A model generated the notes under the pieces. That model was not told where the DNA came from, did not search any database, and worked only from the letters and a program-made list of their open reading frames with translations. This document shows, one piece after another, positions 35,953 to 45,299 of a DNA stretch of 55,207 nucleotides. The stretch spans positions 1-55,207 of the forward strand of contig JAQWNG010000021.1 of assembly GCA_029246385.1 (NCBI GenBank), written 5' to 3'. Within the stretch, counting starts at the first letter, position 1. Every line of letters starts with the position of its first letter. This DNA comes from Halioglobus sp. Lineage in GTDB: Bacteria; Pseudomonadota; Gammaproteobacteria; Pseudomonadales; Halieaceae. The position numbers were made by a program, and so were the translations under genes.

Positions 35953-36696
35953 TTAATTTTTGTACGCTTGCGGATCGAGACGATGCATCTCCGATTCAAT
36001 CCATCGTTCTACTTCATCCATCAATTCTCCCGGCTCCCTCCCCTCGGCACAGACAGGCGTTCCGATCGACACGTCAATCGTACCGGGAATGAAGGAAAAC
36101 GAGCGTCGTGGCCAGCACCGCGCTGACGTAACTGCAATCGGCACGACATATGCTCCTGTGGCCACCGCCAAACGTGTCGCGCCCGCTTTATAATTACCTT
36201 TCTTACCCCGCTCACCGCGTGTACCCTCTGGAAACATGATGATCCACTTGCCGCGATCCATCAACACCTCGCCCTGAGCCCTAACTTTAGCCCATGCATC
36301 GATGCGTTGCTTACGGTCGATATGGATCATACCCAGGCGACCCATAACCCAGCCAAAAATGGGGACGCGTAACAGCTCTTTTTTAAACACATATGCTAGC
36401 GGATGCGAGGTAAAACTTGCGAAGAAAAACGTCTCCCACGTCGACTGGTGCTTGGGGCAGAGAATAACGCGACGCATATCTTCGGCTGCGGGCAGATTAG
36501 ATTCTCCCTGCACACGGTAGTTAACGCACCCGACAATGCGCGCCGCACCAATAACGCCACGCAACCAAGGCGCCGCAAACCACCACCATAGCCTGATATC
36601 ACTGAGAAAGAGCGAACAAAAAACCAGCGTAAGTCCGACTGGAATGACAGTGATGACAATCCAACTGAACACAAGTACCGATCGAATGGCATTCAT
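35953..36696 (-). CDS. 1-acyl-sn-glycerol-3-phosphate acyltransferase (PlsC family)
   Basis: Protein of 247 residues from the ATG at 36696, with an N-terminal membrane helix. Acyltransferase motif I reads KHQSTWETF, where the usual HX4D is HX4E, a variant common in proteobacterial PlsC-like proteins. Motif III is FPEGTRGERG, followed by VVPIAV. It acylates lysophosphatidic acid in phospholipid synthesis, or a related lysolipid. A TTG extension to 36711 is open but has no better site. Whether it is the main PlsC of the cell cannot be judged. Confidence 0.87.
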   Translation of the reverse strand: MNAIRSVLVFSWIVITVIPVGLTLVFCSLFLSDIRLWWWFAAPWLRGVIGAARIVGCVNYRVQGESNLPAAEDMRRVILCPKHQSTWETFFFASFTSHPLAYVFKKELLRVPIFGWVMGRLGMIHIDRKQRIDAWAKVRAQGEVLMDRGKWIIMFPEGTRGERGKKGNYKAGATRLAVATGAYVVPIAVTSARCWPRRSFSFIPGTIDVSIGTPVCAEGREPGELMDEVERWIESEMHRLDPQAYKN

Positions 36697-36891
36697 TGTC
36701 GGGAACCACAATTTAACAAAAACGTATTAAAGCAGATTGTTGCCCCCGACGAAAACCCATCACCCTCTTTTTCACCACAATCGCGTTAATTTTGTCGGCT
36801 GCGCATCGTTCTGCCGAAGAACCTGTCATTCTGCATTGACCCCAGTATACTAGCGGGTCAGTAAAATCGAATCGCGCTGGCAACGGAACCA

Positions 36892-37224
36892 TTGAAAAAG
36901 CTCACAACAAAGGCAGACATCAGAGACAAATTGTTCGAGGAAACTGCGCGCTTCCTCAAAGGCGGCGGCGCTGTTAATAAAATCGCACAGGGCATCTCAG
37001 GTAAGGCCCCCGAAGATTCTGCCGTATTCCTCAACCGCACTCTCTTCGCTGAACCCAAGGCCTCTCGGACTCCAGTGCCGGAGGTTGTAGCCGCTATCGA
37101 AGCGCGCCGTCTGCGAAAAGCACGCCACCAGTCACGCTACAAGAGCCGCTCATCATCTCCGAAGCGCAAAGTAATCTATGATGACTTCGGTGAGCCTGTG
37201 CGTCGTCTCTGGCAAGAAGAATAG
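36892..37224 (+). CDS. SutA-like small protein with basic tail
   Basis: Protein of 110 residues starting at TTG. Residues 10-35 (KLFEETARFLKGGGAVNKI) resemble the conserved helix-and-GG segment of SutA, the RNA-polymerase-associated regulator of slow-growing Pseudomonas. The rest differs: a middle Ala/Pro-rich linker and a strongly basic, Arg/Lys/Ser-rich part (about 72-92) ending in FGEPVRRLWQEE. The basic tail suggests nucleic-acid binding. It is divergent from the plsC-like gene. The assignment rests on one short motif. Confidence 0.5.
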   Translation: MKKLTTKADIRDKLFEETARFLKGGGAVNKIAQGISGKAPEDSAVFLNRTLFAEPKASRTPVPEVVAAIEARRLRKARHQSRYKSRSSSPKRKVIYDDFGEPVRRLWQEE

Positions 37225-37379
37225 CCCTTCTTCGACACAGCGGCGGAGTGCAGCTTTTCGCTTCACAGCGCCGCCATCGCAGAGTCTTCACCTGAGAAAA
37301 CGCTGCGATCTGTTCGAAATGCTTGCATCGACTTAATGCAGTAGCTATTTTATTGAATCAACTGAAAAGGAACTGACAC

Positions 37380-38534
37380 GTGACCATCGATATCACCCCG
37401 TTCACAGTAGCCATCCCTGCCTCAGTACTAGAGGACTTAAAACAACGGCTCGAGCAGACGCGCTGGCCCGAAAAAGAAACCTGCGAAGACTGGAGCCAGG
37501 GCATTCCACTAAAATACACGCAGGAGCTAGCACAGTACTGGATGACAGATTACGACTGGCGACGCTTTGAAAAAAAGCTCAATAGTTGGCCGCAGTTTAT
37601 GGCAAATATAGGCGGTACGGATATTCACTTTATTCACCAAAAAAGTCCCCATGAAAATGCACTTCCCCTTATCATCTCGCATGGATGGCCCGGTTCAATT
37701 GTGGAATTTCACAAAATCATTGACGCATTAGCGAACCCAACGAAATATGGCGGAACAGCAGACGATGCTTTTCACGTAGTGGCTCCATGTTTGCCCGGCT
37801 ACGGATTTTCAGGCAAGCCCACCAGTACAGGTACCTCTGTGGAAAAAATTGGCCAGATGTGGGGCCAACTAATGGGCCGACTGGGTTACAACCGCTATGT
37901 AGCGCAGGGCGGCGACTGGGGCAGCATGGTCACCCAAAGCATGGGCATGACCGAAACTGAACATTGCGCCGGCATCCATATCAACATGCCGATAGTTGCA
38001 CCAGACCCGGACACAATGGACAACCTCACTGTACAGGAGCAAGCCGCACTGGTCGATATGGGTGCCTATATGGAACAGGGTTCTGGCTATTCCAAACAGC
38101 AATCAACCCGCCCCCAGACTCTAGGTTATGGTCTAGCTGACTCTCCCATCGGACAGATGGCATGGGTGGTAGAGAAATTCTATATGTGGACCGATTGTGA
38201 AAAGGATGGCGCGAAACATCCAGAAAATGTCCTCACAAAAGATGAGTTGCTGGACAACGTCATGCTGTATTGGCTAAACAATAGCGCTGCCAGTTCCGGA
38301 CGCCTATACTGGGAGAGCTTCGAAAACACTAATATGGACCCAATTAATATCCCTGTCGGGTGTTCTATCTTCCCCAAGGAGATTTTTCGCAGTAGTCGAC
38401 GCTGGGCAGAGAAACGTTTTTCGAATCTCATCCACTGGAACGAACTAGACCGCGGAGGACATTTCGCCGCTTTAGAGCAGCCTGAGCTTTTCTTGCAAGA
38501 AATACGCAGTTGCTTCAGTGCACTGCGCCAGTAA
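37380..38534 (+). CDS. epoxide hydrolase (EHN-type alpha/beta hydrolase)
   Basis: Protein of 384 residues with the N-terminal epoxide-hydrolase (EHN) lead-in (RLEQTRWPE), the oxyanion motif HGWPG (101-105), nucleophile Asp179 in GGDWG, and a C-terminal DRGGHFAALEQPEL with the catalytic His. This is the juvenile-hormone/microsomal epoxide-hydrolase type, which opens epoxides to diols. GTG start with AAGGAA upstream. It probably serves degradation of hydrophobic compounds. Confidence 0.93.
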   Translation: MTIDITPFTVAIPASVLEDLKQRLEQTRWPEKETCEDWSQGIPLKYTQELAQYWMTDYDWRRFEKKLNSWPQFMANIGGTDIHFIHQKSPHENALPLIISHGWPGSIVEFHKIIDALANPTKYGGTADDAFHVVAPCLPGYGFSGKPTSTGTSVEKIGQMWGQLMGRLGYNRYVAQGGDWGSMVTQSMGMTETEHCAGIHINMPIVAPDPDTMDNLTVQEQAALVDMGAYMEQGSGYSKQQSTRPQTLGYGLADSPIGQMAWVVEKFYMWTDCEKDGAKHPENVLTKDELLDNVMLYWLNNSAASSGRLYWESFENTNMDPINIPVGCSIFPKEIFRSSRRWAEKRFSNLIHWNELDRGGHFAALEQPELFLQEIRSCFSALRQ

Positions 38535-38536
38535 GG

Positions 38537-39895
38537 CTAGTATGCGTCGCTTTCTTCGCTGGTAAGCAGGCTATTGCTGAATGGACGCGAGACAGGCTTA
38601 AGAGGCTCACACTGCACCTGCTGCTGCGTATTCCTCAATGAAGCGCTGACAACAACCTCGACCGCTGCGTCTTCAGCGTCTCCTAACGGTTCTCCGAGCG
38701 GCGCTGAGACGTCGTCCATATCGATTAGAGAATCAGCGACTACAGGGCTGAACTCCATATGGTCATCATCAATAAAATTGTGTTTTCGTCGTTCAGACTG
38801 TCCCGTTTCACCGTCCGCAAGAAACCCGGCAGCGTGTGGCCCACTACTGCCGATGAACTCCAAGTTATGCAGGGCGGCATCGGTATTCTCCAGAGGCGAA
38901 GTTGCCTCGACGGTACGAGCCCAACTTAGTGGCGCAAGGTCAGGCGTCAACGTGGGCGTGGCATCAGCGCCGTTATGGTCGTGCATAATCTGCTCGGCTA
39001 GGTGCGTGTGGGCTTCGCTACGGAGCGTGTTTCTCACCACCGTCGTAGAACGATTACTCTCTTGTGCACCTGCATCATGCTGACGCGCCGCGGCATTGTC
39101 ATAAACAGAATAGGCCGTTGCATTCGCGTTAGCTACCGCCTGCTGAGGCATTTCGAACGCCTCTTCAGATGGCTGCTCATCAATCTCGGGCTGTTCTACC
39201 TTTTGCCGTTCGCGTCTAGCCCTCTGCTTAAACATCTCGCTAGCGCATACCGACCAACGACCGAAATGTGATGACTCCGCCGGATCAGGCATGCGGTGCT
39301 TCCGGAAACTCTCCATAGCCTTTAAAAATCGCTGCTGAACGCTACGATAATAGTAAATATAGTCTTCGGTTAGCAGAGGAACCACGTCTGCGCTCTCACG
39401 AATAATCAACATCTGTGGCGGCAGTTGACCCTGCAATACATGTAACAGCTCGGCCACAAACGACAATCGAAAGCCGGAATTCAGGCTGCTTTCGGCCTGC
39501 GTTTCGCAAGGAATATAAAGAAAAGCTCCAAGATCGGAATAACCACTAGTTCGCATAAGAAAATGGGGTGTGGCTGACAACGCATCAACGGTCAGTTGCC
39601 CATTGGCGATAAAGTCTGCGCCCGCACGCATCGCCTCTAAGGTGGCCGTAGTGCGATCAGATTCCTGCATTTCAGGGTCAATCACAACGACATTCCTACC
39701 ATCCACGCCTAAGGTTATCGCAAGGTTCGCTCGAGACGACTCCGTGCAGGTCGGTGCGCTAGCGTCAGGTGGAATTCCGTGGCGAGGATTCTCCAGCGTC
39801 AGACGCTCCATCCAGGCTGCGAAGGGCGATTCCCTAAAAAGGACAATATCATCCGGGGTGTAGGTAACTGAGTTGTTGGTACTATGTCGGTACAT
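38537..39895 (-). CDS. degenerate RecB-like (TM0106-type) domain protein with long disordered tail
   Basis: Protein of 452 residues. Residues 1-230 follow the pattern of TM0106-type RecB-family nucleases (YTPDDIVLF, TLEAMRAGADFIANGQL, FLMRTSG, LLHVLQGQLP, DYIYYYRSVQQRFL). The metal-binding D...K core normally seen after the Tyr strand reads YIPCETQAE instead, and the C-terminal Fe-S cysteines are largely lost. Residues 230-452 are low-complexity, acidic and probably disordered. It is likely a catalytically dead relative. It converges on the epoxide-hydrolase gene with 2 bp between stops. Confidence 0.5.
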   Translation of the reverse strand: MYRHSTNNSVTYTPDDIVLFRESPFAAWMERLTLENPRHGIPPDASAPTCTESSRANLAITLGVDGRNVVVIDPEMQESDRTTATLEAMRAGADFIANGQLTVDALSATPHFLMRTSGYSDLGAFLYIPCETQAESSLNSGFRLSFVAELLHVLQGQLPPQMLIIRESADVVPLLTEDYIYYYRSVQQRFLKAMESFRKHRMPDPAESSHFGRWSVCASEMFKQRARRERQKVEQPEIDEQPSEEAFEMPQQAVANANATAYSVYDNAAARQHDAGAQESNRSTTVVRNTLRSEAHTHLAEQIMHDHNGADATPTLTPDLAPLSWARTVEATSPLENTDAALHNLEFIGSSGPHAAGFLADGETGQSERRKHNFIDDDHMEFSPVVADSLIDMDDVSAPLGEPLGDAEDAAVEVVVSASLRNTQQQVQCEPLKPVSRPFSNSLLTSEESDAY

Positions 39896-40117
39896 TTAAA
39901 TACGACCTGCTATCCTTGGAAATCGTAAAAAGCGTCTGCGAAAAACTTCGCCGAACCATAGACGTATTTATAGCCCAATGGCACTCACCTGTCCATGTAA
40001 TCAGCGATTTAGTGTGCTCATGAGCCGCGGTGGCAGGACATCCGAATCAGACCCGAATAATATGACTAGCTGGCTACCAAAGTGTGGAGGCCAGCGGCCG
40101 CCGATATACCCGGTTCG

Positions 40118-41827
40118 CTAATATTTTTGGTAGACAGTAGCTCCTCCTATCAAGGTGCGTTCCACGACAAGATCACGCATCGCCATGGCATCGTCCAAAG
40201 GACTGCCCGACAGCACAATAATATCTGCATATTTACCCGGTTCCAGTGAGCCTCTGTTATCCTCCTGAAATATTTGCCAGGCGGCATCAATCGTCACTGC
40301 GCGCAATGCGTCCATCACACCGATTCTCTGCTCAGGCCCCAGCACGTCACCATCATATGTAATCCGGTGCACCTGGCTCCATACCGCCTGCAGCGGCAAC
40401 ATTGGTGTCACAGGCGTGTCAAGGTGCGAACTAAAACGCACGCCATAATCCAGCGCCCATCTAGAGGGACTCATCACTGCGGCGCGCTCTGGCCCCATGA
40501 AAATATCTCGGTGACGATCTCCCCAGTACCAAGTGTGGGCGGTAAAAAAACTTGGCGTAACACCCAACTCGCGCATTCTGGCTATTTGATCTTCTCTGGC
40601 CATTTGAGAATGAATGAGTATCATGCGCGGGTCATCGACCGGATATACTGTTTGCGCCGCCTCAAAGGCGTCTAAAATGTCTTCAATCGATTGGTCGCCG
40701 TTGCCGTGTATGGCAATTTGGTAGCCTGCCTTGTGCAACGCTTGCACCTGTTCAAACAATCTCTCGCGCGTCACAGATGGATAACCTCGATAGTTATCAT
40801 CACCCTGATAGGGCGTGTAATAGGGGTCGCTAAGGTATCCGGTGAAGCCCTGTATACTGCCGTCGGCTACGATCTTAATGGGGCCCATTAGTAGTTTATC
40901 ACCACTGAAGTCTGCGGGTGCGTATTCGCCATTTAGCAGCGTTTCGCTAAACTCCTCTGCAAAGGGGAAAACCACCAACCGCTGTGGAACCACCCCTAGC
41001 TTACTGAACCAAGACAGCCCGGTTGCTAAGCCGGAACTAACGCCACCGGATTGTGCTGTAGTCACACCCGCCGCCAAATATTCATTGGCCGCAGCCTTCA
41101 TTAAGCGATAGGTGTCAACGAGGCTAATATCTTGCATCTGCCGCATCACTGCCATTCTGGCCGTTTCTTCCAACAAGCCGTTGGGTTCTTGCGAGTTAGG
41201 CAGCCTGCCAATGACGCCACCCTCAGGATTAGGCGTGGCTGCGGTAATGCCAACCTGTTCCAGTGCCATACTATTGGCCACCAGCATATGTCCAGATATA
41301 TGCATTGCGACTACCGGATGCTCCATAGAAACTTCATCCAACTCCGCGCGCGTAGGATGGCGCTGCTCCACCAGCAACGTGTCGTCGTAGCCAAAGCCAC
41401 TAACCCAATCACCGGGTGCAGTTTTTTCGGCCTGGCCCCTGAGTGCCGTCATCACCTCGGCCATGGTCTTGTTATTCCCAATGGGAGGGCTATTCAGATC
41501 TGCGGCAACAACCCGTAAACCTGAGCCAGGAAAATGACCGTGGGCGTCGATAAAGCCTGGCAACACAGTGCGCCCCTGCAAATCGATAACCTCAGTGTCA
41601 TCGTCCACCAATGCCATTATTGCGTCAGTAGAGCCGACTGCCTCAATCAACTCGCCTCTAGTGGACAAGGCCTCAACCACGGCATTATCGTCATCCATAG
41701 TGAAAACATTGCCATTAATAAACGCTTGATGCGCCGGCGCTGGTGGCGTGCGCAGGGCGATTTTCATCAACACCCCCACACCAAAAATTAGCGCGAGCAA
41801 AACCACAAAAACTGTCTTCCAATTCAT
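40118..41827 (-). CDS. membrane-anchored amidohydrolase (YtcJ-like)
   Basis: Protein of 569 residues. An N-terminal membrane helix (about 5-24) is followed by the amidohydrolase core with INGNVFTMD, the metal motif PGFIDAHGHF (His95, His97), a central HGNGDQSI, IHSQM, and a C-terminal DAAWQIFQEDNRGSLEPGKYADIIVL. This is the layout of the YtcJ/Amidohydro_3 family, which hydrolyses C-N bonds of unknown substrates. The anchor puts the enzyme in the periplasm. The ATG at 41827 is preferred to one at 41878 because it gives a clean N-terminal helix. Confidence 0.9.
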   Translation of the reverse strand: MNWKTVFVVLLALIFGVGVLMKIALRTPPAPAHQAFINGNVFTMDDDNAVVEALSTRGELIEAVGSTDAIMALVDDDTEVIDLQGRTVLPGFIDAHGHFPGSGLRVVAADLNSPPIGNNKTMAEVMTALRGQAEKTAPGDWVSGFGYDDTLLVEQRHPTRAELDEVSMEHPVVAMHISGHMLVANSMALEQVGITAATPNPEGGVIGRLPNSQEPNGLLEETARMAVMRQMQDISLVDTYRLMKAAANEYLAAGVTTAQSGGVSSGLATGLSWFSKLGVVPQRLVVFPFAEEFSETLLNGEYAPADFSGDKLLMGPIKIVADGSIQGFTGYLSDPYYTPYQGDDNYRGYPSVTRERLFEQVQALHKAGYQIAIHGNGDQSIEDILDAFEAAQTVYPVDDPRMILIHSQMAREDQIARMRELGVTPSFFTAHTWYWGDRHRDIFMGPERAAVMSPSRWALDYGVRFSSHLDTPVTPMLPLQAVWSQVHRITYDGDVLGPEQRIGVMDALRAVTIDAAWQIFQEDNRGSLEPGKYADIIVLSGSPLDDAMAMRDLVVERTLIGGATVYQKY

Positions 41828-41890
41828 AACACATCTACCGCTCGGATTACGTTGATTTACGGACGTGCGGAGCCGCACAGGTGGTCACGC

Positions 41891-43018
41891 TCAGGCGGCA
41901 GTTCCTATTAAAATATTCGCCAGCTGCGCACGGTGCCAGGCCGCATCTCCCCACAATAATTGGCTGTGTTTCTGACGCTTAAAATACAAGTGAATAAAGC
42001 ACTCCCAAGTAAAGCCGATACCCCCGTGGGACTGCACCGAACGACTGGACGCAAACGCGGCGCATTCACTTGCTGAGGCCTTGGCCATATGCGCAAACTG
42101 CGCGACCCGCTTCGGCTCAGTATCGAAAGCACATGCGGCGTTGTATACCAGCGACTTACACTGGTCTATCAGTACCATCACATCCACCAATGGATGCTTG
42201 ACCGCCTGAAAAAATCCCAGGGGATGCTCAAACTGCTGGCGTGTGCCGGCGTATTCAACGGTTGCCTGCAACTGCCACTCGGCTGCGCCCGTGATGTCTG
42301 CGGCGAGCAAAGTCCAGATGGCAGGCATGGCATGCGATAGCGCGGCTACGCCATTATTTGACACTGCCTGCGCCTGCACATTTTCAAAAATGACATGCGC
42401 TTGATCGCGTGTCAGGTCGACAATGGCGTCAGGCCTAATGGTGACTCCTTCGGCATCCGTCGCGACCCAGTAGAGCGATAGCCCCTTTGTTGTGCGCGCA
42501 CTGACCAACAATCGATCGACTTTACGCGCATCCTGCACAAAGTAGGCTGTGCCGTTCAACTGTCCGCTGGTACTATCCACCCCCGTATCGGCCAGATCCC
42601 AGGAACCCTCCGCGTTTGTAATCGCCAGCGTTGCCGTCATTCCCTCGGCAATTTCAGTCAGCGCCGCTTCGCCATCGTTACCGCAGGCAGTCAGCACATA
42701 AGTGGCGTTAAGAGAACCTAGCAATGGACAAGGGAAGGCGGCCCTACCCAACTCTTCTACCAATCCCGCTACGGCGGCTAGCGGCATACCCAGTCCGCCC
42801 GCAGACTCTGGTATCGCCAAAGACGTCCAGCCAAGCCTTACCATCTGCTGCCATAAGTCGCGATCCCACGCGCAGGCACTGATGCGCTCTGGGCGATGGT
42901 CCGAAGCCACCATGCGGTGTAATTTATCGGTGGTAAAGTTATCGGCAAGAAATTTACGCGCAGAATCCTTTAGCAGCGCAGCTTCTTCACCAAAACCAAA
43001 ATTGTCCGGTTGTGTCAT
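41891..43018 (-). CDS. acyl-CoA dehydrogenase (smaller, divergent subunit-type)
   Basis: Protein of 375 residues with an acyl-CoA dehydrogenase fold: GFGEEAALLKDSARKFLAD at the N-terminus, WTSLAIPESAGG, and C-terminal SVQSHGGIGFTWECFIHLY. It starts 10 bp after the stop of a second acyl-CoA dehydrogenase gene. Such pairs often form alpha2beta2 heterotetramers for steroid or branched-chain acyl-CoA dehydrogenation (ChsE/FadE-type). The obligate pairing is inferred from the gene order only. Confidence 0.9.
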   Translation of the reverse strand: MTQPDNFGFGEEAALLKDSARKFLADNFTTDKLHRMVASDHRPERISACAWDRDLWQQMVRLGWTSLAIPESAGGLGMPLAAVAGLVEELGRAAFPCPLLGSLNATYVLTACGNDGEAALTEIAEGMTATLAITNAEGSWDLADTGVDSTSGQLNGTAYFVQDARKVDRLLVSARTTKGLSLYWVATDAEGVTIRPDAIVDLTRDQAHVIFENVQAQAVSNNGVAALSHAMPAIWTLLAADITGAAEWQLQATVEYAGTRQQFEHPLGFFQAVKHPLVDVMVLIDQCKSLVYNAACAFDTEPKRVAQFAHMAKASASECAAFASSRSVQSHGGIGFTWECFIHLYFKRQKHSQLLWGDAAWHRAQLANILIGTAA

Positions 43019-43028
43019 ATCCCCTCCC

Positions 43029-44264
43029 CTATTTTGACTTTGCTAAGCCAAGTACACGCTCACCGAGAATATTGCGTTGTACTTCACTGGTACCTGCTGC
43101 GATGGTCATGCCGTAGGAATTCATGTAAGCCATGGGCCATTGCCCCCCGGCCGGTGCATTATCATCGCCGAGGTAGAGCGATGCGCTAGCACCCTCTACT
43201 TCCATTGCTGTCGCGCCAATAGCCTGTGCGATTTCGCTGGCCAGCAATTTGTTCTGCAGCAACAGGCGGGCGGGATGGTCCTGCAAAGCAGACACCCGAG
43301 CGCGGCGCTGATTTTGACCCAAACCCGCTTCCCGAATCACCAATTGCATGATTCGATCCCTAATCAATGGATCGTCTGCAGCCGGCTTACCATTGCGCGA
43401 CGTGCAGCGAGCCAACTCAATCAGATTAGCCGTGTTGCTCGAATGCGTCGCCTTGCTCTTCATCCCGCCCGAACGCGGGGTCTGCAGTTCCCCTGCACCG
43501 CGCTCATGCAACAACGTGGTCATAGCAACCTGCCAACCCTTGCCCAACTCATCGAGGCGATAGCCATCATCGACTTCAAGATTTTCAAAGATCACTTCGT
43601 TAAAGCCGGTTTCACCAGTGATTTTAATCAAGGGCTGCACCGTAACGCCCTGGCCCAATGCGGCGCGAATAGGCACCACAAAATAAGACAAGCCATCGTA
43701 TTTATGTGAGCGGTCAGTGCGTACCAGCAGAATCATCCAGTCGGCGAAATGCGCTAGGGATGTCCAGACCTTATGGCCATTGATAACCCATCTATCGCCC
43801 TTGCGTTCAGCAAAAGTCTGCACGCTTGCCAAGTCTGAGCCCGCGCCCGGCTCACTGAAGCCCTGACACCAGATCTCTTGCCCTGAAAACAGGCGCGGTA
43901 ACAGCCGCTCTTTCAGCGCTTCTTGTGCGTGATGAAATACGGTGGGCGCCGCCATACCCAAACCGATCACATTTGGCATAAAAGGGGTTCGCGCGGCTAT
44001 CATTTCATCGTTGGCTACGCGCTGACAATCGGTGCGCCCTCCACCGCCTACTGCGACCGGGTAATCACAGCCCACTAGACCTGCGTCGTACGCAGACTTT
44101 TGCCAGCCCTGCAAATAGGAGAGCTGTTCTTCAGTCATTATTTCCAGTGGCGACAATGGTAACCTCACCGAAGGTTCCTTCGGTTTGTTGCTTGCTAACC
44201 ACTGTCGACAATAGTCACGAAACTCTGCCTGTTCCGGCGAATCCTGACGGGCACTTTCTGACAT
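43029..44264 (-). CDS. acyl-CoA dehydrogenase
   Basis: Protein of 411 residues with WCQGFSEPGAGSDLASVQT (FAD/substrate motif), GHKVWTSLAHFADWM, and a C-terminal IAAGTSEVQRNILGERVLGL. This is a full-length acyl-CoA dehydrogenase that introduces the alpha-beta double bond in acyl-CoA and passes electrons to ETF. It is the upstream partner of the shorter dehydrogenase gene and is itself 21 bp after slyX. Confidence 0.95.
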   Translation of the reverse strand: MSESARQDSPEQAEFRDYCRQWLASNKPKEPSVRLPLSPLEIMTEEQLSYLQGWQKSAYDAGLVGCDYPVAVGGGGRTDCQRVANDEMIAARTPFMPNVIGLGMAAPTVFHHAQEALKERLLPRLFSGQEIWCQGFSEPGAGSDLASVQTFAERKGDRWVINGHKVWTSLAHFADWMILLVRTDRSHKYDGLSYFVVPIRAALGQGVTVQPLIKITGETGFNEVIFENLEVDDGYRLDELGKGWQVAMTTLLHERGAGELQTPRSGGMKSKATHSSNTANLIELARCTSRNGKPAADDPLIRDRIMQLVIREAGLGQNQRRARVSALQDHPARLLLQNKLLASEIAQAIGATAMEVEGASASLYLGDDNAPAGGQWPMAYMNSYGMTIAAGTSEVQRNILGERVLGLAKSK

Positions 44265-44285
44265 ACATCCCTCTCTGATATTTCG

Positions 44286-44519
44286 TTAATAGTGCGGCGG
44301 CGGCTCATTTGCTGGATTGCCATTGGGGCTCGCGCCGTTGCCTGCAGTCTGCTGTAGTTGATCCTGACGAAGCAACTCCAACTGTCGCCGCATGACTAAT
44401 ATTTCATCCTGCTGCTGGGCGAGCGCCCGGTCAAGACTCTGTACTGCGTCTTCCTGAAATGCAAGCTGACTTTGCAGTTCCAATATTTGTGTTTTCAATG
44501 TGTCGACGTCTACTGACAT
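44286..44519 (-). CDS. slyX: SlyX family protein
   Basis: Protein of 77 residues that is almost wholly coiled coil (residues 5-55) and ends in the diagnostic PPPHY tail. The function of SlyX is not established. It is divergent from yciH (86 bp apart) and may be the first gene of the acyl-CoA dehydrogenase transcript. Confidence 0.93.
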   Translation of the reverse strand: MSVDVDTLKTQILELQSQLAFQEDAVQSLDRALAQQQDEILVMRRQLELLRQDQLQQTAGNGASPNGNPANEPPPHY

Positions 44520-44605
44520 TACGGCTTATCTCCTAGCATTCTAGGTTTGCATGCGCACGGCCGCCTAATATACTGCGCCCCTGACCATAAAGACACGATC
44601 TCACT

Positions 44606-44971
44606 ATGTCTAAACAAAAAAATACCGACAGTCGCCGCGTTTATTCCACCGATGGCGGGCGGCTTTGCCCACAATGCCTGCGCGCGATCATCAGCTGTGT
44701 ATGCGGTAAAGACCGACCTGCGGTCAACGGAGACGGCATCGTACGACTGCATCGGGAAACCAAGGGACGCCGCGGCAAGGCCGTCACCCTAGTGAAAGGC
44801 CTGCCTCTGACTGGCGACGAGTTAAAGTCTCTAGCTAGCCAACTAAAGCGAAAGTGCGGCGTTGGAGGCGGCATAAAGGATAACGTTATTGAGATTCAGG
44901 GCGACCAGCGCGCACTCCTTAAGCAAGAATTAGAGGAACGCGGCTACACAGTTAAAATTGCAGGCGGCTAG
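44606..44971 (+). CDS. yciH: SUI1/eIF1-like translation factor YciH
   Basis: Protein of 121 residues with an N-terminal CPQC...CVCG cysteine cluster (likely zinc-binding) and a C-terminal SUI1 domain (about 48-118) with RRGKAVTLVKGLPL and CGVGGGIKDNVIEIQGD. YciH is the bacterial relative of eIF1 and affects start-codon fidelity on the small ribosomal subunit. Confidence 0.95.
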   Translation: MSKQKNTDSRRVYSTDGGRLCPQCLRAIISCVCGKDRPAVNGDGIVRLHRETKGRRGKAVTLVKGLPLTGDELKSLASQLKRKCGVGGGIKDNVIEIQGDQRALLKQELEERGYTVKIAGG

Positions 44972-45299
44972 TACACTATCGCTACTTTTGGGAATTTATC
45001 GCCTTAAAATGCCGATTCAATCTATTTTAGTCTCCTTTTTGACGAAGAACATGATCACCTAAGCTGTCAATAAAGGCTAGTTAGCTCCTATTTTAAAAAT
45101 AATTGTGAATTATCTACTACAACTCTTTATTTTTATTGGATTATTTTTTTACATGTGCTAAAAAGTCCACAGCTGCTTGAAAAGTACGCGATGTAGGCGC
45201 GATCTCCACAGACCCCGCATAGCACCCAAGCTGCCGTAAGAAATGATAAAAAAAATAGCCGCAAATGAAGGACGAGTCATCCCTACGAGGACGTGCGAT
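44972..45299. other. AT-rich intergenic stretch, no gene seen
   Basis: About 330 bp, clearly AT-richer than its neighbours in the 45050-45160 part. No strong terminator hairpin after yciH was found. It should hold the promoter of the small gene at 45300. An in-frame Met at 45243 would extend that gene but lacks a ribosome binding site. Confidence 0.35.
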
